Shown here: positions 1 to 7,017 of the stretch, one piece after another
How positions within the stretch are numbered: position 1 is the first letter of the stretch
How the letters are laid out: the number at the start of each line of letters is the position of its first letter
IMG/VR virus record: IMGVR_UViG_3300031612_000002
Location: 53,471 to 117,470 of that record
Length of the DNA stretch: 64,000 bases
Strand: one strand, 5' to 3'
DNA from: a virus
Notes under the pieces: generated by a model
The model's input: the letters and a program-made list of their open reading frames with translations, nothing else
Told to the model about the DNA's origin: nothing
Databases searched by the model: none
Made by a program: the position numbers and the translations under genes

Positions 1-17
1 CAAAGCGAGCAACTATT

Positions 18-218
18 ATGAACAACAAAACTGAAACATTTATCTCATACCTTCTTGATTTTTACGGTAAAGGCGGAATCTACGATTTCGGTGCTACACG
101 TGACGATATTCTGTTGGCGCTAGGAATGCGTCTATCTAAGTTTCCTGATATGGATTTTGATGGCGATTCAATGGATCGTGAATACGTTCGTGATATCATG
201 CTAGCAAATCGCCCATAG
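18..218 (+). CDS. Hypothetical protein, 66 aa
   Basis: Small acidic soluble protein with no recognised domain, signal peptide or membrane segment. It is first in a run of closely spaced small plus-strand genes; the next gene begins 10 nt after its stop. The start is the first ATG in a complete frame. Function unknown. Confidence 0.6.
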   Translation: MNNKTETFISYLLDFYGKGGIYDFGATRDDILLALGMRLSKFPDMDFDGDSMDREYVRDIMLANRP

Positions 219-228
219 GAGAAATCAA

Positions 229-372
229 TTGAAGACATCAAGATTAGACTGGATTATTGTTAAAAGTGGCAGTTCATGGACTGCTACCTATAAACCAGAT
301 GGAACTGTATTAACTGCAAAAACCAAATCGGCACTAATGCCAGAAATTATTAAATTTGAACAACAACTATAG
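229..372 (+). CDS. Small hypothetical protein with TTG start, 47 aa
   Basis: A complete frame opens with TTG at 229, seven bases after a strong AGGAG at 217-221 that overlaps the stop of the previous gene. The product begins MKTSRLDWIIV and ends FEQQL. It fills the gap between two genes and shares their strand and spacing, which supports it as real. No domain recognised. Confidence 0.55.
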   Translation: MKTSRLDWIIVKSGSSWTATYKPDGTVLTAKTKSALMPEIIKFEQQL

Positions 373-384
373 GAAGTAACATAT

Positions 385-672
385 ATGCGAGCTGAATTAT
401 ACGAAGATGGAATTAAGCGAATCAATACGAAAATTGTAGTACCAATGGATATCACCGATGTAGCAGATTATATTCTAAGTGCGGTACAATCGGGAACTGT
501 GCGACCGTATATGGTGACTAGTCTCAACAAGCGACAATTATTACAAGTAGCGAAATTTGCAGTCGAGAGTGATGGAATCCATCGACCTAAAGAGAGTCTT
601 ATTGACATTGATGCACTAGTAGAAGCAAGAGTACGAACCTATGTTGGGGATATGTTCCCAGAGTTGATGTAG
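385..672 (+). CDS. Hypothetical protein, 95 aa
   Basis: Start ATG 385 lies behind AGGAAG at 371-376, which overlaps the preceding stop. The protein is mixed alpha/beta with no membrane segment and no recognised family. It sits in the left-end cluster of small plus-strand genes, probably cotranscribed. Confidence 0.6.
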   Translation: MRAELYEDGIKRINTKIVVPMDITDVADYILSAVQSGTVRPYMVTSLNKRQLLQVAKFAVESDGIHRPKESLIDIDALVEARVRTYVGDMFPELM

Positions 673-687
673 GTAGGGGATTAATAT

Positions 688-855
688 ATGGAAGACTATG
701 ATTATGCTAAATATGATGAAATAATTGAAGAATATAAATCACTTACAGACCGCCGTTATGTCAGCAAATTAAACAAAAAAGGCAAATTGAAGATAAAGTC
801 AGGCGTACTTGGCGTTGATGTATTACAGCATATTAATAAACTGGGAGAACAATAA
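688..855 (+). CDS. Small charged protein, 55 aa
   Basis: Complete frame ATG 688 to TAA 853-855, behind AGGTAGGGG. The N-terminus is acidic and tyrosine-rich (MEDYDYAKYDEI) and the C-terminal half is lysine-rich. Its stop overlaps the ATG of the next gene by one base (TAATG), a translational-coupling arrangement. No family recognised. Confidence 0.55.
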   Translation: MEDYDYAKYDEIIEEYKSLTDRRYVSKLNKKGKLKIKSGVLGVDVLQHINKLGEQ

Positions 856-1376
856 TGAAAAATTATAAAAGAGCAATCGTATTAGGTGGTGTATTACTAT
901 TATCCACCGTGGTGACTACAGTAGCGTCGGCAGAGACATATATGCAGACCGCAGTGGTAAAATCTATACAGACAGTATACAGTAATGTCATTGTACAAAA
1001 ACCCGTAGAAGTATGTACAAATGTTAATGTGCCTATCTATGGGGAGACGAATGATGCAAGTACAGCCGATGTCCTCGCAGGCGCGATTTTTGGAGGTCTG
1101 ATAGGTAACAGCGTTGGTGGTGGTAAAGGCAAAGATGCAGCGACATTGCTTGGTGCAATTGCTGGTGCAGATATTGCGAAGAAGAAGTCGTCTAATAAGA
1201 TTATTGGTTATCAGAATCAACGTCAATGTAACACTAGTTACACTACAGAAACTATCAAGCAATATGATGGTAGTGTAGTTGTTGCTGAATATAACAAAAT
1301 GAAGTTATCATTCAAAACGAATAAACTATTCAAGGTTGGTGATTATATTTCTGTTAGAGTTTCCATTGAATTCTAA
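855..1376 (+). CDS. Exported glycine-zipper envelope protein (SlyB/17-kDa antigen-like)
   Basis: 173 aa. Residues 1-26 form a signal peptide ending VASA before E27; there is no lipobox cysteine. Around residues 75-105 is a glycine-zipper stretch (AGAIFGGLIGNSVGGGKG, then LLGAIAGAD), the hallmark of the glycine-zipper 2TM / Rickettsia 17-kDa antigen families of outer-membrane proteins. Cysteines flank the zipper. Such proteins are usually host genes, so a phage copy may alter the envelope of the infected cell (inference). It overlaps its upstream neighbour by one base. Confidence 0.7.
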   Translation: MKNYKRAIVLGGVLLLSTVVTTVASAETYMQTAVVKSIQTVYSNVIVQKPVEVCTNVNVPIYGETNDASTADVLAGAIFGGLIGNSVGGGKGKDAATLLGAIAGADIAKKKSSNKIIGYQNQRQCNTSYTTETIKQYDGSVVVAEYNKMKLSFKTNKLFKVGDYISVRVSIEF

Positions 1377-1432
1377 TGAGTAATCCAATTATTGTAATCA
1401 ATGTGAATATGACATTGAAAAGTGATAACTAA
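1376..1432 (+). pseudogene. Remnant: 5-prime end of a paralogue of the gene at 2961
   Basis: An 18-codon frame starts on the TAATG overlap with the previous stop and encodes MSNPIIVINVNM before diverging and stopping. The full gene at 2961 begins MNPIIVINVNM, and the two DNA stretches are nearly identical over about 35 nt. The intact ANL gene lies between the copies. This looks like a duplication remnant, or a short leader peptide copied from the same source. Confidence 0.5.
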
Positions 1433-1477
1433 ATAAAGATATTACAACACAATCAACCAATTTACAAGGAACAAGAC

Positions 1478-2917
1478 ATGAAAGAATATTATGCGGATTT
1501 ATATGCGAATAATCCAACTCACACTTTACGAAATGACGATGCTATTGCATTATCTGCTAACGGCAATGAAATCACATATGCTGAATTTAATAAGAGGATG
1601 AAAGAAGTTGCGTCTAATCTAGCAGATGCTGGTATCACCGATAAACATCGCGTCTTGGTAATCGCAGAGGAATCAGATATGATATCCTCTGTGGTACTAG
1701 CATGGGCTGCGATGTATCTGGATGCTAGTCCGGCTAATACAACAAGTTTACAGAGTAATAGGGAAATTGATATAAAGCGACGATCAGCTAATTGTAGTGC
1801 TGTGTTATGGGTCGATGGTACTATCGATATATGCGCAGATCTGAAAAATATTACTAAATCACATACAGGAGAGAAATCTGTATATTTTAGTAGTGGTACC
1901 ACTAGAACAGACGGCGATCTGTATTCAATGGTACCCGGCAGATATACATACCAGACTGACTACGAACGAGGTGCCGCAATAATAGATGAAATTATTTTAG
2001 CAAATAATATGCTTGGCGACGAGTATACACAACTTGTAACAGTATGTAGTTCATCATGGGACGTAGCATGGACGCCTCAGATAGTAACCAAATGCTTATT
2101 AACTGGAGGATCCTTTCATTGGGTACAGACTGATAAAGAAGTTCCTGCCGCACATGCGAAATACAAGGCAAATATGATGTCTGTCTATCCGAGTCAAGCT
2201 CATCGACTATGCGAATTTGAATATGATTCTCCAATAGATTACATTGATATCTCTGGTGGTGTAGTATCGAGCGATTTAGTTGAAAGTATACAACGAACAA
2301 TGAAACCCCATACAATATGCGACTGGTTCGGGACTGTAGGTACAGGCGTTATGCTTTGTAATGTAATCAAAGAGGGTGCTACTCGTGGTGATTGGTTTAC
2401 TCCATTCACGGACACAAACTTGAAAATGAGATTAACAGACAGCGGTGTAATTTGGTCGTGTCGAGGAACTGAATGGCATTCTGATAATGATGTATTTGAA
2501 GAAAAAGATGGAAAATATAGATATACCGGACGCACGAGTGAAGAATTTATATCGTTTGGAGGAGGGAAGATCTATCCTTGGGAAGTTGAAACTTACATAC
2601 GAGAGTTATCTATAGCAGAAGCGACCACTACTGATCAGGTATACGTATTTCCCATGAACGGATTGAACGACTACGACAGACATGGATTGGTATATAGCGG
2701 CGATCTAAGCATCGATATGGTAGGAGATATGGTCACACAACTAACCAAATACAAGCGTCCAGAGCAAATATTCCAAGTGTCGCATGAATTTTGGGGACTG
2801 TATCTTAAAGTCGGAAGAAATAGTATGGCAAGTCGTTTAAAAGCACACCCTGATCATATATTGCATACAATTCATACGCACATGCTCGTCAACAAGATAA
2901 TTAATAATGGCGACTGA
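1478..2917 (+). CDS. AMP-forming acyl/aryl-adenylate synthetase (ANL superfamily)
   Basis: 479 aa, close to the usual ANL length. Family motifs appear in order: the ATP P-loop YFSSGTTRTDG (about 138-148), an A5-like WFGTVGTGV (about 283), the hinge region YTGRTSEEFISFGGGKIYPWEVE split around residue 350, and a C-terminal LKVGRNS that may supply the A10 lysine. ANL enzymes activate a carboxylate as an adenylate and often pass it to CoA or a carrier thiol; the substrate cannot be read here. The hinge has E-E-F where many members have a charged D-x-x-K. SD AAGGAAC precedes ATG 1478. No partner carrier protein is nearby. Confidence 0.8.
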   Translation: MKEYYADLYANNPTHTLRNDDAIALSANGNEITYAEFNKRMKEVASNLADAGITDKHRVLVIAEESDMISSVVLAWAAMYLDASPANTTSLQSNREIDIKRRSANCSAVLWVDGTIDICADLKNITKSHTGEKSVYFSSGTTRTDGDLYSMVPGRYTYQTDYERGAAIIDEIILANNMLGDEYTQLVTVCSSSWDVAWTPQIVTKCLLTGGSFHWVQTDKEVPAAHAKYKANMMSVYPSQAHRLCEFEYDSPIDYIDISGGVVSSDLVESIQRTMKPHTICDWFGTVGTGVMLCNVIKEGATRGDWFTPFTDTNLKMRLTDSGVIWSCRGTEWHSDNDVFEEKDGKYRYTGRTSEEFISFGGGKIYPWEVETYIRELSIAEATTTDQVYVFPMNGLNDYDRHGLVYSGDLSIDMVGDMVTQLTKYKRPEQIFQVSHEFWGLYLKVGRNSMASRLKAHPDHILHTIHTHMLVNKIINNGD

Positions 2918-2933
2918 TATTTAATATCAGTCG
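2911..2933 (+). terminator. Perfect 10-bp hairpin at the end of the ANL gene
   Basis: CGACTGATAT, loop TTA, ATATCAGTCG. The left arm overlaps the stop codon of the ANL gene. There is no long T-tract, so it may be a weak terminator or an mRNA 3-prime stabilising hairpin. Confidence 0.45.
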
Positions 2934-2960
2934 TAATATTACACACAAACAGAGAACCAC

Positions 2961-3593
2961 ATGAACCCAATTATCGTAATCAATGTGAATATGGCATCGA
3001 AAGGTCATCAAATTGGCAGACTAATTGCAAGTTGTTCTAATGTCGTATGGTACAACCACAAGGACAACGGAAGTAATCCATGGGACCCATGCAATGGAAT
3101 ATTAAATTCAGAACTTAGTGGATTTCATTTTGATAGAAGATTTGCAGACTCAACAACTATTCCTCCTGTATTGGATTATGCAACGCGTAGTGGATTACCA
3201 GAAAGACCAGAATTATCATTTGATAGATGTAATGATGGACAGTTTATGATATACGTGACACATAGTGACTTAGATAAATCAAGAAATTATTTTAAAGGAC
3301 AGCACCTAGTTGTATTAGACACGGATTTTGAAAGATTCATGAGTACATCATGGAATTTTAGAGTTGGTAAAACAAAAAAACTCATTAGCGAGTTGTACAC
3401 TATCGATGAGGCGGAAAATATGCTAGCAAACACATTAAAAAATTATGAAACGAATGTAAATTCGAATGATTTCGTAATAGATACGATTGACGACTTACTT
3501 GATATAGATAATTTTAAATTGTTATGTGAAAAATTTAGTCTTGAATTCAACGAAGATAGATATAATAAAGTAAGAATATTTTTAAGAAAATAA
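2961..3593 (+). CDS. Hypothetical protein, 210 aa
   Basis: Soluble alpha/beta protein starting with a hydrophobic beta strand (MNPIIVINVNM), then a basic/glycine turn (SKGHQIGR). This resembles the start of a nucleotide- or PAPS-binding fold, but there is no complete Walker motif. The C-terminal third is helical and charged. A short copy of its 5-prime end occurs at 1376. No family is assigned with confidence; a sulfotransferase-like fold is only a guess. Confidence 0.6.
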   Translation: MNPIIVINVNMASKGHQIGRLIASCSNVVWYNHKDNGSNPWDPCNGILNSELSGFHFDRRFADSTTIPPVLDYATRSGLPERPELSFDRCNDGQFMIYVTHSDLDKSRNYFKGQHLVVLDTDFERFMSTSWNFRVGKTKKLISELYTIDEAENMLANTLKNYETNVNSNDFVIDTIDDLLDIDNFKLLCEKFSLEFNEDRYNKVRIFLRK

Positions 3594-3614
3594 AACATTA
3601 ATTCAAATAAACGT

Positions 3615-3643
3615 TTGACAAGCAATACTTATTGTTGTATAAT
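3615..3643 (+). promoter_or_regulatory. Sigma70-type promoter
   Basis: TTGACA 3615-3620 and TATAAT 3638-3643 with a 17-nt spacer. The spacer begins AAGCAA and ends TATTGTTG, like other promoters here. The AAGTAAATTAATAAAG leader also belongs to the recurring family. It serves the gene at 3680. Confidence 0.85.
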
Positions 3644-3679
3644 ATTTAAGTAAATTAATAAAGTCAAGCGAGAAAGATT

Positions 3680-3892
3680 ATGAATGCTGTACAAATTGCA
3701 AAGATGGTCATTGATAATGGTTATTTGAATGATGGAGAAAATCGATATGAAGACAATTCTATTAACTGGAATTTCGTGTCTGCTGATTTGCACATCGATT
3801 CTCCGTTAGAATTTTCACATGACGCAGAAGAAGAAGCGTTCGATTTATTACAAGACTGTATAAATCAGTTTCGCATGAAGGCGCTACACTAA
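3680..3892 (+). CDS. Hypothetical protein, 70 aa
   Basis: First gene behind the 3615 promoter, with SD-like GCGAGAAAG. A small acidic protein with no recognised domain. Its stop overlaps the next ATG by one base (TAATG), implying coupled translation with the gene at 3892. Confidence 0.65.
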   Translation: MNAVQIAKMVIDNGYLNDGENRYEDNSINWNFVSADLHIDSPLEFSHDAEEEAFDLLQDCINQFRMKALH

Positions 3893-4440
3893 TGAATTTA
3901 TTCATACTTGATAACGACCCTACCAAGGCAGCCCAACTACAATGTGATAAGCATGTAGTCAAAATGATTTTAGAGTCAGCACAGATGTTGTCTACAGTTC
4001 ATCGTATGTTAGATGGTAAGTTGTACACAGCCCCATCTAATTCTGGCAAGCGCATGGTAAAGAAATGGTCACATCCCATCCATGACGATGTATTGTATAA
4101 AGCGGTACATATGTATCATCCGTGTACTGAGTGGACACTTGAATCGGACAGCAACTATCAATGGCATTATGCTCATTTCATTGCATTATGTGACGAATAC
4201 ACGCATCGCTATGGAAAAGTACATGCATCAGATACTAAACTACGTACAGTACTTAAATCAATTCCTACCAATATCGTAAGCAAATCAAAGACTGAATTCA
4301 GGCTTGCGATGCAATCTAATCCAGAATGTATACATCCTGGCGATGCGGTTAGATCGTATCGCGAGTACTATATGACTAAGCAATCTAGATTTAAAATGAC
4401 ATGGACAGGTCGTTCAATGCCTACATGGTTTATATCTTAA
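3892..4440 (+). CDS. Conserved phage protein, possibly pyrimidine-dimer-glycosylase-like
   Basis: 182 aa. Features recalled from a family found in many T4-like phages are an N-terminal DKHVVKMILESAQMLSTVH, then HPCTEWTLESDSNYQW, and YTHRYGKVH. Members are sometimes annotated as related to pyrimidine dimer DNA glycosylase, but similarity to T4 DenV is not obvious by eye, so the enzymatic call is weak. Conserved His, Lys and Trp residues suggest an enzyme acting on nucleic acid (inference). Confidence 0.55.
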   Translation: MNLFILDNDPTKAAQLQCDKHVVKMILESAQMLSTVHRMLDGKLYTAPSNSGKRMVKKWSHPIHDDVLYKAVHMYHPCTEWTLESDSNYQWHYAHFIALCDEYTHRYGKVHASDTKLRTVLKSIPTNIVSKSKTEFRLAMQSNPECIHPGDAVRSYREYYMTKQSRFKMTWTGRSMPTWFIS

Positions 4441-4458
4441 TTAATATGGAACACACTA

Positions 4459-4851
4459 ATGATAATTTCTGATACGTTGATGGATGCAGTACAATCATTT
4501 TATGCATCTTGCAAGACTGAACTTGGTGACGAGTTTGGTGGCGATCAAGCATTGTCGATGTTTGACGCATTAGATCCATCTATACGAGGATCTATGTTAA
4601 TGACTATGTTCTCTGGAGACAGTACAAAACATGCGACATTAAAATATGATAATACGCGAGGTGACGAAGATACTTATATTTCTTCAATCAAGGCACTTCG
4701 CATGGTATTTGGCTGGGAATTGAGAACCGCCAAATCCGCAGTTGATACAGCAAGAGATTATGGTCAATATGATTTGGGTATAACAGATCGTGCCCAGCGA
4801 ACGAAATTATCTACCGCGTTATCGTCATCAGCATGGCATATTAGGGATTGA
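4459..4851 (+). CDS. Hypothetical protein with ribosomal L7/L12 C-terminal-like helix-turn-helix
   Basis: 130 aa. Residues about 76-100 (IKALRMVFGWELRTAKSAVD) match the shape of the L7/L12 C-terminal domain core, in which an I-K-x-h-R segment leads to G-x-x-L-x-x-A-K-x-x-V-D. The rest is unrecognised. Several phage proteins carry this motif; a role in contacting host translation factors is inference. The next promoter overlaps its last codons. Confidence 0.6.
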   Translation: MIISDTLMDAVQSFYASCKTELGDEFGGDQALSMFDALDPSIRGSMLMTMFSGDSTKHATLKYDNTRGDEDTYISSIKALRMVFGWELRTAKSAVDTARDYGQYDLGITDRAQRTKLSTALSSSAWHIRD

Positions 4852-4876
4852 CAAACACGCATAATCATAGTATAAT
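4848..4876 (+). promoter_or_regulatory. Sigma70-type promoter for queC
   Basis: TTGACA 4848-4853 and TATAAT 4871-4876, spacer 17 nt. The -35 box overlaps the stop of the preceding gene. The queC ATG is 24 nt past the -10 box. Confidence 0.85.
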
Positions 4877-4899
4877 GATTTAACAATTAAGAGGCATTT

Positions 4900-5640
4900 A
4901 TGAAATTAAACGAAGTACTGAATACATTACCTGATACGGACAAAGTCGTTATTACACACAGTGGTGGACTTGATAGTTCAACTGCTGTTATTATTGCTGC
5001 ACACAAATACGGCGCTGAAAATGTATTCTCAGTTGGTTATGATTACGGACAAAAGCAGCGAGTAGAATTAGATCGCGCAGCACAGTTATGTGAGAAACTT
5101 GGTGTTCATCGTCAATTGTTTGATCTTTCTATTCTAGGTGAAATTGCAAAACCTATGAGTGCAAACATTGCGGGCACTGATGTAGTAATGCCGACTATTC
5201 AAGATGTATTAGGTGAACCACAGCCTTCGACATATGTGCCATATCGTAATATGATCTTATTTTCATTGACTGCTGCATATGCAGAAGCGATGGGTGCAGA
5301 ATATGTATTTGCTGGTATTCAAGCAACTGATGCATATGGTTATTGGGATACTACGCCTAGTTTTGCAGACGCATTGAATAATGTAATGAGTATGAATCGT
5401 AATTGTCCTGTACAATTGGTAGCACCATTTAATACATTGACCAAAGATGAAGAGATTGCATTATTAGAGGAACTTGACTTAGTACATTTATACGAGTATA
5501 CATTGACATGTTACGATCCTGATATTGATGGTAAGTCATGTGGTGTATGTCCTAGTTGTGCAGAACGTATCAAAGCATTCATGGATAGGTCTATTGCAGA
5601 TCCTATTGAATACCAAATACAGATTCCTTGGAATGTGTAG
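4900..5640 (+). CDS. queC: 7-cyano-7-deazaguanine (preQ0) synthase QueC
   Basis: 246 aa, full length. QueC uses ATP and ammonia to convert 7-carboxy-7-deazaguanine to preQ0. The PP-loop SGGLDSSTA lies at about residues 21-29. The C-terminal zinc site has four cysteines at about 204, 214, 217 and 220 (CGVCPSC). SD is AAGAGG. In phages this enzyme usually belongs to 7-deazaguanine DNA modification rather than tRNA queuosine. The next gene, an amidotransferase, overlaps it by 8 bases, pointing to a joint reaction. FolE, QueD, QueE and a DpdA-type transferase are not in this window. Confidence 0.93.
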   Translation: MKLNEVLNTLPDTDKVVITHSGGLDSSTAVIIAAHKYGAENVFSVGYDYGQKQRVELDRAAQLCEKLGVHRQLFDLSILGEIAKPMSANIAGTDVVMPTIQDVLGEPQPSTYVPYRNMILFSLTAAYAEAMGAEYVFAGIQATDAYGYWDTTPSFADALNNVMSMNRNCPVQLVAPFNTLTKDEEIALLEELDLVHLYEYTLTCYDPDIDGKSCGVCPSCAERIKAFMDRSIADPIEYQIQIPWNV

Positions 5641-6232
5641 TATTTTTGGTAGTTATAATGTAGCAGAGTTTAACGAGTTAGCGAACTTAAATTCACATCG
5701 TGGGCAACATTCGTTTTCTACTGCTACATACGATGGTGAAGTGCTAGATGTAATTGAGAAGAGTTTAGGTAAATTTAAGTCACAAGAACTTGATACAGGT
5801 AATTTGTATATTGGTCATGTGCAGTCGCCTACAACTAATGCACGATCAATTGCATCAGTGCATCCGTCAGTGATTGATGGTACGTTGTTATGGCACAATG
5901 GTATTATCAAAGAGACACAAATGAGGAAATGGAATTATCATGATAAATGGGACACTGCGTGTTTGCATAAGTATATTTCCAGTGGGTTAGATAAGTTGGG
6001 TGATGTAGATGGTTCATTTGCTTGTGTCTATTATAAAGAAGGTAAGTTGTATATTTGGCGAAATGAGAATTGTCCGATGTTTGTAAATGGTAGTAGTTTT
6101 TCGTCAGTAAAATTTAAGAACGCTGTACGCATAGAAGCGAATATTGTATATAAGTTAGATGGTAAAAACTGGGTAAAAACTGATAAAGCATTTACAACGA
6201 AAAATACATTTTATTGGTCGCCAGCAGCGTAA
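5633..6232 (+). CDS. Class II glutamine amidotransferase (Ntn) domain protein, QueC partner
   Basis: 199 aa. The start at ATG 5633 gives MCSIFG, putting a cysteine at position 2 as the N-terminal nucleophile of class II (GATase2) domains. SHRGQHS and the LLWHNGII segment fit the glutamine-binding part of the fold. A longer upstream frame through queC would bury the catalytic cysteine and is rejected. Archaeal and some phage Gat-QueC proteins fuse these two domains for archaeosine synthesis; here they are separate overlapping genes. It probably feeds amide nitrogen to preQ0 or a preQ0-DNA product (inference). Followed by a strong terminator. Confidence 0.8.
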   Translation: MCSIFGSYNVAEFNELANLNSHRGQHSFSTATYDGEVLDVIEKSLGKFKSQELDTGNLYIGHVQSPTTNARSIASVHPSVIDGTLLWHNGIIKETQMRKWNYHDKWDTACLHKYISSGLDKLGDVDGSFACVYYKEGKLYIWRNENCPMFVNGSSFSSVKFKNAVRIEANIVYKLDGKNWVKTDKAFTTKNTFYWSPAA

Positions 6233-6260
6233 GGATAAATAAACAGCATAGTTTATATTT

Positions 6261-6294
6261 AAAGCCTCTTAATTCGCGTTAAGGGGCTTTTTTT
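6261..6294 (+). terminator. Rho-independent terminator after queC-GAT
   Basis: A 12-bp stem AAAGCCTCTTAA / TTAAGGGGCTTT with one G-U pair and a 6-nt loop is followed by a run of T. It ends the queC operon just before the next promoter. Confidence 0.9.
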
Positions 6295-6316
6295 ACTATT
6301 AAATAGTAAATAGTTC

Positions 6317-6345
6317 TTGACAAGCAAGGAGTATTATTATATAAT
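6317..6345 (+). promoter_or_regulatory. Sigma70-type promoter
   Basis: TTGACA 6317-6322 and TATAAT 6340-6345, spacer 17 nt starting AAGCAAGG as in the recurrent promoter family. It drives 6378 and probably the following genes through rtcB. Confidence 0.85.
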
Positions 6346-6377
6346 TAGTATAGTTAATGAGTTAAGGAGAGTATGAA

Positions 6378-6572
6378 ATGAAAGCAGTACATTTGATGAA
6401 GACAAAGAATGCACGATCACCGAAGAATGTAGTCATGGCGCTGAATGCAGTAGCAAAGAATCTAAAGGTTGCTAACAAGAGTGTAGTGATGAAGGATCGC
6501 AAGAAAGCGGCAAAGAGTGGTGCAGTTAAGCACAAGAACAAGCGGTTTGATAATTATAAGATTGCCGCATAA
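6378..6572 (+). CDS. Small highly basic protein, 64 aa
   Basis: Lysine/arginine-rich throughout (for example KDRKKAAKSGAVKHKNKR), with no acidic region and few hydrophobic residues except a central VVMALNAVAKNL helix. It probably binds nucleic acid (inference). SD is AAGGAGAG, though the last base lies only 8 nt before the ATG. First gene of its transcript. Confidence 0.65.
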   Translation: MKAVHLMKTKNARSPKNVVMALNAVAKNLKVANKSVVMKDRKKAAKSGAVKHKNKRFDNYKIAA

Positions 6573-6607
6573 TTTTATAATTATCAGACTTAGAGAAGGA
6601 GAGAATT

Positions 6608-6859
6608 ATGTACCAAATTAAAGATTTTACAACTAAAAGTAATATGATTAATGGTGTAGATAAAATTAATTTATGTATTGGTGATAAAGTTCTAAGAACT
6701 ATGGACCTTAATTCTTTTGTTGTACTGTTTAAAGCCGATCATCAAAAGTGGGCAGAATTTTATATGAGCGAACGTCAATCTCGTATTGATTGTAATATAG
6801 CTCAAATTAATCGTTTAGAACGTGCTAATGAAGAAATTGAAGAAGAAATGGGAAATTAA
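6608..6859 (+). CDS. Hypothetical protein with C-terminal coiled coil, 83 aa
   Basis: SD AAGGAGAG precedes ATG 6608. The N-terminal half is beta-like; residues about 50-83 form an amphipathic, glutamate-rich helix (INRLERANEEIEEE) likely to coil. The next small gene begins 1 nt after its stop. No family recognised. Confidence 0.6.
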   Translation: MYQIKDFTTKSNMINGVDKINLCIGDKVLRTMDLNSFVVLFKADHQKWAEFYMSERQSRIDCNIAQINRLERANEEIEEEMGN

Positions 6860-6860
6860 A

Positions 6861-6983
6861 ATGAAAGTTTTTACTATTGGTCGTTTAACATATTCAAATT
6901 GTGAATATCGTCATAATATTATGATTTATAATTACCCACATAAGCATTTATTCTGGCGCTTTTGGTGGAAAATAACTTTATAA
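6861..6983 (+). CDS. Small aromatic-rich protein, 40 aa
   Basis: Complete frame ATG 6861 to TAA 6983, with GGGAA seven bases before the ATG. The protein starts MKVFTIGRLTYSNC and ends with a Trp/Phe/His-rich patch (HLFWRFWWKITL) that could contact a membrane. It fits exactly between two genes. Function unknown. Confidence 0.45.
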   Translation: MKVFTIGRLTYSNCEYRHNIMIYNYPHKHLFWRFWWKITL

Positions 6984-7017
6984 TTATCAGATTGTAAATA
7001 AAAGAGAGAGAAGTAAA

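Noticed and set aside
4900-4940. QueC N-terminus (MKLNEVLN) as a capsid-targeting leader
   Set aside because: It resembles the MKINE leaders, but QueC is a metabolic enzyme behind an early promoter, and the residues start its normal fold.
5525-5632. Long N-terminal extension of the amidotransferase through queC
   Set aside because: It would put the predicted nucleophile Cys2 at residue 38; class II amidotransferases need it at the N-terminus after Met removal.
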